A DNA stretch of 32,320 nt from a virus. Shown one piece after another: positions 24,500-31,107 of the stretch. The stretch covers positions 1-32,320 of the IMG/VR virus record IMGVR_UViG_3300008219_000054; one strand, written 5' to 3'. Both the position numbers and the translations under genes were made by a program. Every line of letters begins with the position of its first letter. The stretch's first letter is position 1. The notes beneath the pieces were generated by a model. That model worked only from the letters and a program-made list of their open reading frames with translations, did no database searches and was not told the origin of the DNA.

Positions 24500-24730
24500 T
24501 CAGAACCCCTCCAGCCCTAATTGGCCGTTGAGGTAATCTTTAGCCCGTTGAACGGCTTCGGCCTTAGTGTCACCGAGAACAACTGTGGTCCGATAATCCG
24601 GCCGTTGACGCGGCAGTATGGACAAATATTGGAATTCTTCCATGTCCCGAAACACTTCCACTTTATAGCGTTGGCTAGTCGGGTCAAGTGGTGAAATTAC
24701 AAATAAATTATTCTCGTATTCCTGTATCAT
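24500..24730 (-). CDS. Unknown small protein (76 aa)
   Basis: 76 residues from the ATG at 24730, chosen because it overlaps the stop of the HTH gene (ATGA); a longer frame to 24787 would run far into that gene. The N-terminus (NNLFVISPLDPTSQRYKVEV) has beta character and the C-terminus is a helix (DTKAEAVQRAKDYLNGQLG). The fold could be a small double-stranded-RNA-binding-like or HicB-like beta-alpha unit, but that is a guess. No function assigned. Confidence 0.55.
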   Translation of the reverse strand: MIQEYENNLFVISPLDPTSQRYKVEVFRDMEEFQYLSILPRQRPDYRTTVVLGDTKAEAVQRAKDYLNGQLGLEGF

Positions 24731-25212
24731 TCCTCCTCCTCTCTTTTCTCTGCTCTTTTCTCCGCTAGAGCTTGCTGGTAATGCCATTCGACCTCCTCAT
24801 GTAATTCGGAGCTGAAAACGGCTAACACCTTAAACAAGGACTTCCCTTCCACTACCCAGCGGCGAACCCATTTTCGGCGGTCAGCGTGGACACGTTTCAT
24901 GGTATCGCCACCACTGAAACAACTTCTGGCCCCGTTAAAAGGAATATTTTTTGGCAATGGCTTATTATCCGTCACCTCATTATCGGGCTGGGGAGCTCTT
25001 GGCCGAGCTGCCCGAGGAGACCCCTCCTCCACCTCAAGTAAAGACCCAACCAAAATCAACCACCCTTTGCCGCCCTCTTTATCGGAGCGACGCATTACCA
25101 ACGGCGGTTTGGCTTCGCCTTTTCTAGTCCTGACGATCCAGTTGTAAACCGTATGAGGACTGCGGCCAACTATCTCTGAAGCCTCTTTGACCGTTACCCA
25201 TTTCTCCGCCAT
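24727..25212 (-). CDS. Winged-helix (MerR/excisionase-type HTH) DNA-binding protein
   Basis: 161 residues. Residues 4-60 (WVTVKEASEIVGRSPHTVYN, then WIV, then GKGWLILVGSLLEVEE) are the HTH_17/excisionase-type winged helix. A Pro/Arg-rich linker leads to a basic C-terminal half (MKRVHADRRKWVRRWVVEGK) and a charged coiled helix. The ATG at 25212 follows GGAGGAG closely. It is a candidate to bind the nearby 9-bp repeats or to act as a transcription regulator of this operon, but the sequence does not show the target. Confidence 0.75.
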   Translation of the reverse strand: MAEKWVTVKEASEIVGRSPHTVYNWIVRTRKGEAKPPLVMRRSDKEGGKGWLILVGSLLEVEEGSPRAARPRAPQPDNEVTDNKPLPKNIPFNGARSCFSGGDTMKRVHADRRKWVRRWVVEGKSLFKVLAVFSSELHEEVEWHYQQALAEKRAEKREEEE

Positions 25213-25363
25213 ACTCCTCCATTATTTGTTGTCGGTAATAGTTGATCATGTCACGCACAAAATTCGGATACCAGGGATATTTCTCGTATCGCAACCGCCA
25301 ATACTGATCCAACAATGACTCCTCAGCTTTCAAAATAAGCTGACCAGCTTGAGAAGACCCCAT
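25124..25363 (-). CDS. Small aromatic-rich protein overlapping the HTH gene (79 aa)
   Basis: 79 residues; the first 50 are outside the overlap and look genuine (LILKAEESLLDQYWRLRYEK, YPWYPNFVRDMINYYRQQIM). The last 29 codons overlap the start of the HTH gene in another frame, and the HTH ribosome-binding site lies within it. The C-terminal part (GNGQRGFRDSWPQSS) is low in structure and may be accidental. It also overlaps the end of the 38-residue membrane protein gene by 34 bases. Not recognised. Confidence 0.5.
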   Translation of the reverse strand: MGSSQAGQLILKAEESLLDQYWRLRYEKYPWYPNFVRDMINYYRQQIMEEYGGEMGNGQRGFRDSWPQSSYGLQLDRQD

Positions 25364-25446
25364 ACCATTAGCCCACTAAATAATAAGCACCCCAACACTA
25401 TTCCGCTCCATATCCAAACAAATGATCCATCAAACGGTTTTTTCAT
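25330..25446 (-). CDS. Single-pass membrane micro-protein (38 aa)
   Basis: The ATG at 25446 overlaps the stop of the preceding gene (ATGA) and the frame ends with TGA at 25332-25330. The 38 residues open with a short polar head (MKKPFDGS), followed by about 24 hydrophobic residues (VWIWSGIVLGCLLFSGLMVW and on) and a short tail. This is one transmembrane helix with the basic end probably inside. It could be a lysis helper, a membrane toxin or a superinfection-exclusion peptide; the sequence does not decide. Too short for standard gene calling. Confidence 0.5.
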   Translation of the reverse strand: MKKPFDGSFVWIWSGIVLGCLLFSGLMVWGLLKLVSLF

Positions 25447-25730
25447 TGAACATCATCCCCTCGGTTAAACACTACCGATTCCTCATCAGCATATTCGAAT
25501 ACGACCTGACAAACCTTCTGCACCAATGGGTCAGCTTGTGACCAATCGGATGAGGGATAATACATATTGCTATATTTAGAGCTGGCGATCTCGGTCCCAT
25601 CCTCCAAGACAGCCAATCGCATCTTAGCTATCACAGCCCGCCCAAGTCCCATCACTTTGACCTGATAACAGGTCACTTTTTTCTCCAAATTGGCGTTCAA
25701 TGTCGAATTTTTCTCCAAATTGCCGTTCAA
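25443..25730 (-). CDS. Unknown protein with duplicated N-terminal leader (95 aa)
   Basis: 95 residues. The start is a TTG at 25730 with the strong site GGGGGGAGG nine bases upstream, so a non-AUG start is likely. The first 20 residues come from a 30-bp tandem duplication (NGNLEK then NANLEK). The rest has beta character (CYQVKVMGLGRAVIAKMRLA, VCQVVFEYADEESVVF). A second TTG in the inner repeat copy (25700) is an alternative start. First gene of the leftward operon that begins at the 9-mer repeat region. Not recognised. Confidence 0.55.
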   Translation of the reverse strand: MNGNLEKNSTLNANLEKKVTCYQVKVMGLGRAVIAKMRLAVLEDGTEIASSKYSNMYYPSSDWSQADPLVQKVCQVVFEYADEESVVFNRGDDVQ

Positions 25731-25740
25731 TATCGAGTTC
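25681..25740 (-). repeat. 30-bp tandem duplication (2 copies)
   Basis: Two adjacent 30-bp units, 25681-25710 and 25711-25740, agree at 26 of 30 positions. They cover the start codon region of the 95-residue gene and give it two equivalent TTG codons (25730 and 25700). The outer copy is the one next to the strong Shine-Dalgarno. It looks like a recent local duplication that extended the protein by ten residues. Confidence 0.8.
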
Positions 25741-26179
25741 CTCCCCCCTTTGACTAGTCAGAAATATAATTGTTGCGTCTGTTTTGCTGGCTAAAACTGA
25801 GAACTTGATACAATTAGCTTAACACGTGTTACAAAATGGAAACTTAATATAACTTAACATAACAAATGTTATGTTATAAAACCGCCTTAATATAACATTT
25901 TCAAAAAGGCCAAATTCAATGATGGCAAGGGTTAGAGCTTGTTTCATTGTGCAAATGTTATATTTGTTATATTATTTCCCAACAAGCGTCATGCTGAAAA
26001 AATTTAATTTTTAAATAAAAGTCGGTTTCTATACAGAAACTTACCCACAAAGAAACATAACAAACCTAACACGTCCGCCTCAAACCCAATAATAGCCAGG
26101 GTTTTTGATGTTATGTTTGTCCTTTTTAGACGTGATTTCATGTTATGTTTGTTATGTTATCAACTAGGACACTCAGACT
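25731..26179. promoter_or_regulatory. 449-bp gene-free AT-rich region with TGTTAKRTT repeats: candidate origin or multi-operator
   Basis: No ORF is supported here. It holds eleven copies of a 9-mer TGTTAKRTT (one with a mismatch). Plus orientation: 25867, 25956, 25965, 26109, 26141, 26150. Minus orientation: 25846, 25856, 25889, 26054, 26063. Three tandem pairs have 9-bp spacing, and 25855-25876 is a perfect inverted pair (9-bp arms, AAAT centre). There is also a palindrome AACACGTGTT at 25821-25830 and several A/T runs (for example 26000-26018). It lies just past the primase-helicase stop and upstream of a leftward operon. Repeats of this kind serve as iterons in origins or as operators. No clear sigma-70 promoter was found, so an activator-dependent promoter is possible. 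Confidence 0.7.
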
Positions 26180-29104
26180 TTACAGTTGTGAATCAGTACT
26201 AATTTGGGCTTCCTTTGGTCGAAAGGTATATGTTAATTTGTTGAGGGGTTTGGAGATACCGATCTGATAATATTCTTCCAAGTTACTTCGCAATTGAACC
26301 ATCTGCCGTCCCAAGGATCGTGCGGATTGGTAGGGCAAGCCAATGGAATAGGTTTCAGATATATTGGACAACTCTTGGAAAAGTTGCGAAGTCTGCATCG
26401 GTTTCCCGTGGTTATCTTCATTTTCCATCCACAGGTCAAGACACATGAAAATCGGATGATCAATCAGGAGTTCCTCGGTTTGAGCTTGACCCAATTTAGC
26501 TATTATCTCTGCCCATTCGTCACCAGCTTCAGCCCGTCGGTCGGGTGATTTGGCGCGGGCCAATTTCCAACCAAAGTTGGCGAAATCAGCCATACGGAAA
26601 TTGGATTTGAAGGCTTGATCGTCGTGGTGGAGAAGATAATCAACAACCGGGGTCAACTGGTCGATCATATCGCTCCAGATAAGGTCCCGCGCTTCCAGTA
26701 GTTGAGGGGTCAGTTCTTCCTCGCCCACAAAGTTCTCAAACCGTTTAACCTTAAAAGGCAACAACCGGTCCATCACATCGTCCCGCTTAAAGTGAGGTGT
26801 TCTAGCGTTGATACTGACAAAACATTTGGGTCGATAGACCACTTCTTCGTTCTCGGTATAGTATTTTCGCAAAGTGATCTGGCTACCGGTAGCCACTTCA
26901 GCTAACCGATTAGCCAGCCAAGGAATCGGCTCATCGGCATTATCAAAGGCACAGTAGGCATTATGGGTAATGGTGGCCACGAAGGAGTCCTCGCGGCTTT
27001 TCTCCAAAGTATCTACACCGAAATGTTCACCGAACAGGAACATGCCGATTCGTTTCTGGCAGTAGCTTTTGCCTGACCCCTTCTCCCCGATAAAACACTG
27101 GATCGGTTTGGTCTTTTGCAAGTTACCAAAAAATAGGGATTTCAACCAGACCTCAAAGACCAGTTCTTGTTCCGGCACGTCCAGGTTGGAGCCAAGTTCA
27201 TCAAAGTTGATGCTCTCAATCAGCATTGAGCGCATATAACCGCTAGTGGTATTGGCTTGATAAGTGAAGGGCTGATAACTCTGTTTGCCCAAGAATAAGA
27301 CCCCGTCGGTACCATTTGGGACTAGCTCAACCGTGCTGCCATCCAGTTTATAAATCTGGTTATCCTGGTTGTAAATGTAGAGGCCTTGATCTGGTAGGAA
27401 ATGGCTCAGACGGTGAACCTCGGTGGGCAGGCCGTTGGTCAGAGTTTCGGCTTCCAGGTCTTGGAAGACAAACTCAAAATCCCGTTCACTGGAGTTGATG
27501 TCATACCGTTTATTGAGGAGGGTGCGAAAATCGTCTGTATCGCGCTGGATTTCGTATAGTCGATTATCCTCCTTATTGAACCAGTATTTGCCACCATCAT
27601 CGGTGACGTGTAATTGTCCAGCCTGTTTGATGTCGGTGGACACAAGGTCGGCCACTTCGCGTTTGACCATGAAATCTTTCAGCTTTTCTTCGTTACGACG
27701 GGCTTCGTTAATCTGGAATCGGAGGAAGCCTATATGGTCACTGTTACGCCGCGCTTCCTGTTCCCGTTCCTCAGCCTGTTCCCGTCTGATGTCAATCGCT
27801 ACCTGTTTGACCAGGGCTTGGAAAGGCCGTTTGGCCATTAGCTCGGCATCAACTACTTGGCTGACATAAGGATCTCGCTCAAAAGAGGGTAATCGCACAA
27901 TTAATCGCGCTACCTCTTTCAGTTCTCGTTGTTGTTCGGCTCCTTCAAACTGTTGTAACTGTTGAATACGGAATTCGAGATAGGTGGGAGCTGTGGTCAG
28001 TACCGGTCCCAAATCTTGACCGGATTGCAGGTAATCGGCTAGGTCGACCTTGTCTTTATGACCGCGAGGTAACGTTACCAAGCGCACATCTTTACCCCGT
28101 TGATGCAGGGCTTCAGCTGTAGCCAAGGCGCCTTTTAAACCCGATTCCGATTCCTCACTATCGTTGACCATATATATAGAGGAAGCGTTTTCGGCCAGCT
28201 TGACCAATTGCTGGATCTGGTTTTGACTGAAGCGAGTGGTAACTGGCGATAACACCGAATAGCCAGCTTGGATACCCAAGATGGCATCAACGATGCCTTC
28301 GGTGATAATTAGCTCGTTGGCATCCTTAATCGAGTCGACGCCATAGATGATATTTTCGACCGCATTGGCACCGACAAACGGGTACCGTTCACCATTGGTC
28401 AGGTGCTTAATATATTTCTTGGCCGGATCAACATCTTGAGTGCTACGGCCGATAGAAAACAGGATCTTTCCCGCTTGCCAATAAGGGAAGATATAGCGGT
28501 CCCGATAGCGGTCAGTCGGCTTGCCGTCATTACTGTAGAACAGGCCAGTCTTGAGAAGCAGGTCATCGGGGTAAGAGTATTTCTGGCGCAGATGCTTGTA
28601 GAGACCGTCTTTCTTGTCCGGTGCATAACCGATCAACAACTGATCAACGGTTTCCTGTTCTATCCCGCGTTGACCAAAATAGAGCAAGTGTGGTAACGGC
28701 TTCAGTTGGGAGTGATACCACTGCATAGCCTGTTTGATGATGGGCCGAATCAGGTCGGCTTCTTGCCGCGCCATCTTCTGCTGTTCCCACTGATCGGGGT
28801 TGAGGGTAGGGTGCGGTAAATTGTAGGTTTGACAAATCCAATCCACCGCTTCCGGAAATCCACAGCCGTCACGATCCATTACCCAAGAGAAGATGTCGCC
28901 ACCTTCTCCGCAGGAAAAACATCGCCAAAGCTGTTTCTCTGGCGTAACATGCAAACACTTGCCATTCTTGGAGGCGTGCTTGCTGGAATGTGAACCGAAA
29001 TTGTTGTTTAGGGATTCGTCGCGGGACACCAACTCTGCCAAGTCCACCGTCTCCTTGATGGCCTGGATTGCTTGCCCCGAATCGGGAAATGTGGTATAAT
29101 CCAC
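26180..29104 (-). CDS. Primase-helicase fusion protein
   Basis: 974 residues from a GTG at 29104, chosen because GAGGAGACACAA stands before it, the same leader box that precedes the plus-strand early genes; an in-frame ATG at 29134 lies inside a terminator-like hairpin. N-terminal zinc domain (about 25-90): WRCFSCGEGGD with Cys62 and Cys65; the first ligand pair seems to be H39-x3-H43 rather than the usual Cys-x2-His. Toprim primase core (about 140-370): IITEG with Glu269, MVNDSEES near 312 and DKVDLADYL. C-terminal helicase: Walker A GEKGSGKS at 673-680, Walker B YCAFDNAD with D721, sensor VSINART and Arg780. It both primes and unwinds at the phage fork. The stop lies 19 bp from the nearest 9-mer repeat. 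Confidence 0.9.
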   Translation of the reverse strand: MDYTTFPDSGQAIQAIKETVDLAELVSRDESLNNNFGSHSSKHASKNGKCLHVTPEKQLWRCFSCGEGGDIFSWVMDRDGCGFPEAVDWICQTYNLPHPTLNPDQWEQQKMARQEADLIRPIIKQAMQWYHSQLKPLPHLLYFGQRGIEQETVDQLLIGYAPDKKDGLYKHLRQKYSYPDDLLLKTGLFYSNDGKPTDRYRDRYIFPYWQAGKILFSIGRSTQDVDPAKKYIKHLTNGERYPFVGANAVENIIYGVDSIKDANELIITEGIVDAILGIQAGYSVLSPVTTRFSQNQIQQLVKLAENASSIYMVNDSEESESGLKGALATAEALHQRGKDVRLVTLPRGHKDKVDLADYLQSGQDLGPVLTTAPTYLEFRIQQLQQFEGAEQQRELKEVARLIVRLPSFERDPYVSQVVDAELMAKRPFQALVKQVAIDIRREQAEEREQEARRNSDHIGFLRFQINEARRNEEKLKDFMVKREVADLVSTDIKQAGQLHVTDDGGKYWFNKEDNRLYEIQRDTDDFRTLLNKRYDINSSERDFEFVFQDLEAETLTNGLPTEVHRLSHFLPDQGLYIYNQDNQIYKLDGSTVELVPNGTDGVLFLGKQSYQPFTYQANTTSGYMRSMLIESINFDELGSNLDVPEQELVFEVWLKSLFFGNLQKTKPIQCFIGEKGSGKSYCQKRIGMFLFGEHFGVDTLEKSREDSFVATITHNAYCAFDNADEPIPWLANRLAEVATGSQITLRKYYTENEEVVYRPKCFVSINARTPHFKRDDVMDRLLPFKVKRFENFVGEEELTPQLLEARDLIWSDMIDQLTPVVDYLLHHDDQAFKSNFRMADFANFGWKLARAKSPDRRAEAGDEWAEIIAKLGQAQTEELLIDHPIFMCLDLWMENEDNHGKPMQTSQLFQELSNISETYSIGLPYQSARSLGRQMVQLRSNLEEYYQIGISKPLNKLTYTFRPKEAQISTDSQL

Positions 29105-29434
29105 TTGTGTCTCCTCTGCCCGAATCTTCATCATTCGGGCTTTTTTTATGCCTAAATTAAGATTGAGTCAGGCATAAAAGGTTCAATCAAAACAGACCTA
29201 AAGGCAGAAATATCTACGCATTCGGCTTGAGTTGATACGAAAGAGGGAAAAATATTGCGCCGAAAGGCGGTCGGCAGGTAGAATAAACGCAAGGCACAAA
29301 AAATGGCCCTGAAATAAACCTCTCGGTCGATTTTGTGTTTCAATGCAAAGTTCCCTCAATTTGGTAGTTGATAAGGCTTTGTGTTTACCTTATGGTTTCG
29401 AGGTCGATGGTATATGGCTATGCCGTCGGCCTCT
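29105..29434 (-). ncRNA. Long structured 5' leader of the primase-helicase mRNA
   Basis: The leftward promoter at 29441-29469 would start transcription near 29434, leaving about 330 bases before the GTG at 29104. The leader holds a hairpin at its very 5' end (29400-29433), a pseudoknot-like pair (29145-29153 with 29170-29178; 29161-29166 with 29183-29188), a small hairpin near 29257-29267 and a perfect 8-bp hairpin (29118-29140) just before the ribosome-binding site. A TTG-started 63-codon frame (29152-29343, GAGGG upstream) could be a leader peptide but looks non-coding. Such a leader suggests control of primase expression; no known riboswitch class is recognised. Confidence 0.45.
29118..29147 (+). 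terminator. Rho-independent terminator, plus orientation
   Basis: A perfect 8-bp stem (GCCCGAAT, 29118-29125, with ATTCGGGC, 29133-29140), a 7-base loop and seven T follow one another on the plus strand. The stem lies against the leftward gene direction. No plus-strand gene ends here, so it may stop antisense transcription through the primase gene. On the minus strand the same hairpin stands directly before the primase ribosome-binding site. Confidence 0.7.
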
Positions 29435-29440
29435 TTTTTT
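29400..29440 (+). terminator. Second plus-oriented terminator hairpin
   Basis: An 11-bp stem with two G-U pairs (29400-29410 with 29423-29433), a 12-base loop and seven T (29434-29440) on the plus strand. It sits 250 bp from the first plus-oriented terminator. Together they would bound a short plus-strand RNA. On the minus strand it forms the 5' terminal hairpin of the primase leader. Confidence 0.65.
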
Positions 29441-29469
29441 ATTATATAGTCTTATTTGCCATTTTTCAA
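29441..29469 (-). promoter_or_regulatory. Sigma-70 type promoter for the primase operon
   Basis: On the minus strand the -35 box is TTGAAA (29469-29464, five of six consensus), the spacer is 17 bp and the -10 box is TATAAT (29446-29441, perfect). Start of transcription is expected near 29434. Repeated operator-like sites lie immediately upstream. Confidence 0.75.
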
Positions 29470-29482
29470 GACCCTAGACACC

Positions 29483-29614
29483 ATGTCCTATAATAATCGT
29501 TATCGGACATTCTCGCCCTCTTATTGAGACTGAGCCGAAACCCGTTTCTGGCTATCACTGACTTCTTCCTCTCTTGTTGAGTCTCAACAAGCAAAATCCA
29601 TGTCCGATAATAAT
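29483..29614. promoter_or_regulatory. Operator-like repeats upstream of the primase promoter
   Basis: Two site types occur. First, ATGTCCKATAAYRAT: at 29483-29497 (plus), 29496-29510 (minus; the two form a 28-bp inverted pair) and 29600-29614 (plus). Second, a perfect 17-bp palindrome with arms TTGTTGAG and CTCAACAA at 29574-29590, and a related half-site TTATTGAG at 29521-29528. The inverted pair ends 14 bp from the -35 box. They are probably bound by one or both of the regulators encoded just to the right. No other copies were noticed in the window. Confidence 0.6.
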
Positions 29615-29962
29615 TTAACCATCACTGAGCTTAATCTCTACCACTTGCCCTTTGGCATCTTCAGCCAATAATGCCTTCAGCTGAATAGCGGAACTGACCG
29701 TTTTCTCCTTCTCAGTTTCCGCTAGAGTATCACCCAACTGATCGGACAGAATCCGTTTCATCTGAGGTTTCAGTTTAGGATAAGAGGCGATGACCTTAAT
29801 GGCATGGATCGGCATCTTTCGGCAAAATCCGTCCAGCCACGAATATAAGGTCCGGCGGTGAACCCCGATACTTTCTGCCAATTCACCCGCCAACCGATAC
29901 TTTATTATAGATTCCTTCATCTCTCTGCTTTGTTGTATTAGCGTATCCATTTGATTAGGCAT
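29615..29962 (-). CDS. HTH regulator (115 aa)
   Basis: 115 residues. GELAESIGVHRRTLYSWLDG (about 26-45) is a helix-turn-helix with an invertase/Xre-like turn. The rest is helical and basic (IHAIKVIASYPKLKPQMKRIL) with an acidic end. The start is the ATG at 29962; Met5 is an alternative. Upstream lies a run of nine G (29978-29970), eight bases from the ATG, that serves as the Shine-Dalgarno. The gene is next to operators that control the primase promoter, so it is a candidate repressor or activator of that operon. Confidence 0.65.
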   Translation of the reverse strand: MPNQMDTLIQQSREMKESIIKYRLAGELAESIGVHRRTLYSWLDGFCRKMPIHAIKVIASYPKLKPQMKRILSDQLGDTLAETEKEKTVSSAIQLKALLAEDAKGQVVEIKLSDG

Positions 29963-29987
29963 TCAAATACCCCCCCCCACCTATATC

Positions 29988-30287
29988 TTATTTGGTTCCT
30001 TTCCGCGGCCGTTCCTGCGGAATTTCTAAAGTGCGAACATCGACATTCTCGAAACTGACGAAATCGTCAACCCCGATCCTTTCCCATCCTCGCCCATACT
30101 TCTCTTTTCCTAGGACATTAATAGCCCAAGCTACATGATTTAGCTCCTCGACTTTAAAAGCGATGGTGCCATCCATCCGCTTGCCCCACTGATTGGGGTG
30201 CATCTTCATCCTATCGCCCAAAGGCTTTCGCCAGCCCCACTCGATCAGGCCTCTCAGCCGAAGTAAATCAACTTTTAATATCGTCAT
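29988..30287 (-). CDS. Small HTH (Cro/C1-like) regulator of the early switch (99 aa)
   Basis: 99 residues. The stretch LGDRMKMHPNQWGKRMDGTI (about 23-42) plus FKVEELNHVAWAINVLG (44-60) follows the Cro/C1-type HTH pattern (turn with N-x-W-x-x-R-x-x-G, then E-E-L). The C-terminal 35 residues are charged. GGAGG lies four bases before the ATG at 30287. It is the first gene leftward from the divergent promoter pair and would repress or activate it through the palindromic sites at 30330-30345 and 30397-30418. Function by context. Confidence 0.6.
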   Translation of the reverse strand: MTILKVDLLRLRGLIEWGWRKPLGDRMKMHPNQWGKRMDGTIAFKVEELNHVAWAINVLGKEKYGRGWERIGVDDFVSFENVDVRTLEIPQERPRKGTK

Positions 30288-30314
30288 CCAACCTCCAATT
30301 CAGGCTTCGACGAC

Positions 30315-30430
30315 ATTATAACAGGTTGAGCTTGACATTACAAGCATAAACGTGGGATGTGAGGTTTTTCTAAAAAAACTTCAACTTATTACAGTTTGAG
30401 CTTGACATTACAAGCTCAGGGCGTTATAAT
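30315..30430. promoter_or_regulatory. Divergent early promoters with a shared palindromic operator
   Basis: Rightward: -35 TTGACA (30402-30407), 17-bp spacer, -10 TATAAT (30425-30430), a perfect consensus promoter for the plus-strand early genes. Leftward: -35 TTGTAA (30343-30338), 17-bp spacer, -10 TATAAT (30320-30315). Both -35 boxes lie inside copies of GCTTGACATTACAAGC (30330-30345 and 30400-30415). The right copy extends to a 22-bp palindrome with 8-bp arms (30397-30418). The copies stand 70 bp apart and share 20 bp (30326-30345, 30396-30415). A repressor bound to both would silence both promoters. Confidence 0.8.
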
Positions 30431-30465
30431 ACAGCCATACAACAAAGAACAGAGGAGACAGAGAG

Positions 30466-30681
30466 ATGAACAACTTAACCACAACCACGAAACCCAGGTC
30501 AACCGAGGCTAGGATCGAGGCGGCGATAGGTGAGATAGTAGAAATCAGGCTGACTAATTTGTTAGGGATCAACCGAGACGAGCTGTTTGAACGCAATGAT
30601 CGGGGTGAGCTCGTATATGGTGACGAATTTAATGACACTTTCCACGACGTGAAAGCATGTCTTGACGATCTATTTAGTTAA
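30466..30681 (+). CDS. Early small protein 1 (71 aa)
   Basis: 71 residues with an acidic, helical C-terminal half (VYGDEFNDTFHDVKACLDDL) and a Thr-rich N-terminus. It starts at the ATG 30466 after GAGGAGACAGAGAG, a ribosome-binding box repeated before the next genes. It is the first gene downstream of the strong rightward promoter. The middle (EAAIGEIVEIRLTNLLGIN) may be a helix-turn-helix, but this is not convincing. No family recognised; early phage genes of this kind often bind host proteins. Confidence 0.7.
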   Translation: MNNLTTTTKPRSTEARIEAAIGEIVEIRLTNLLGINRDELFERNDRGELVYGDEFNDTFHDVKACLDDLFS

Positions 30682-30694
30682 AGAGGAGACAGAG

Positions 30695-30904
30695 ATGAAT
30701 CATTCCACAAGTACAACAATTAGAGGTACGAAGGAAAAGCAAGAGGTTAATACCATGCGGGATCATCTCGCATTGGCACGATATGGGAAATTGTCACAAC
30801 AGGAATTAGTTCAGTTGATATATGAGGAAATATATTGCAAGATTCCCGATGATGAAATCCGATCCATTTACCCGATAGAAATTAAACCGAACAGCATCCT
30901 TTAA
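30695..30904 (+). CDS. Early small protein 2 (69 aa)
   Basis: 69 residues from the ATG at 30695, chosen because AAAGAGGAGACAGAG precedes it; a frame starting at 30662 would lack a site. The N-terminus is polar; the middle (LALARYGKLSQQELVQLIYE) is helical and the end is acidic to neutral. No Cys pair or membrane segment is present. Same leader box as its neighbours, so it is co-regulated. Not recognised. Confidence 0.65.
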   Translation: MNHSTSTTIRGTKEKQEVNTMRDHLALARYGKLSQQELVQLIYEEIYCKIPDDEIRSIYPIEIKPNSIL

Positions 30905-30916
30905 GGAGACAGAGAA

Positions 30917-31096
30917 ATGAAGTATTTGTGCATTCAGAAATATTACGATAACGGGAAGGTGTCAGCATGGGTTGAGTCGTGCGCCGACGAGACGGAACCT
31001 TATTTCAATGAGAACAAAAAATCCGACGAATATGGTGACATCTTCGATACGAAACAAGAAGCTGAAGAATATGCAGAGCAAAGCCGTTTGGCCTAG
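30917..31096 (+). CDS. Early small protein 3 (59 aa)
   Basis: 59 residues from the ATG at 30917, preceded by AAGGAGACAGAGAA. The sequence is acidic and aromatic (YLCIQKYYDNGKVSAWVESC, then KKSDEYGDIFDTKQEAEEYA). It resembles small acidic phage proteins that mimic DNA or bind host factors, but nothing specific is recognised. It ends 11 bases before the next gene. Confidence 0.65.
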   Translation: MKYLCIQKYYDNGKVSAWVESCADETEPYFNENKKSDEYGDIFDTKQEAEEYAEQSRLA

Positions 31097-31107
31097 AGGA
31101 CAGAATA

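Noticed and set aside
26694-28700. Antisense ORFs within the primase-helicase gene
   Set aside because: Their frames are shadows of a gene with clear zinc, Toprim and Walker motifs, and none has a start signal.
29180-29200. TPsiC-like GGTTCAATC, considered as part of a tRNA
   Set aside because: No acceptor, D or anticodon stems can be formed around it; it fits the pseudoknot pairing instead.
29152-29343. Leftward 63-codon frame with a TTG start before the primase gene
   Set aside because: It has a GAGGG nine bases upstream but the translation resembles no protein and it lies in the structured leader; kept only as a possible leader peptide.
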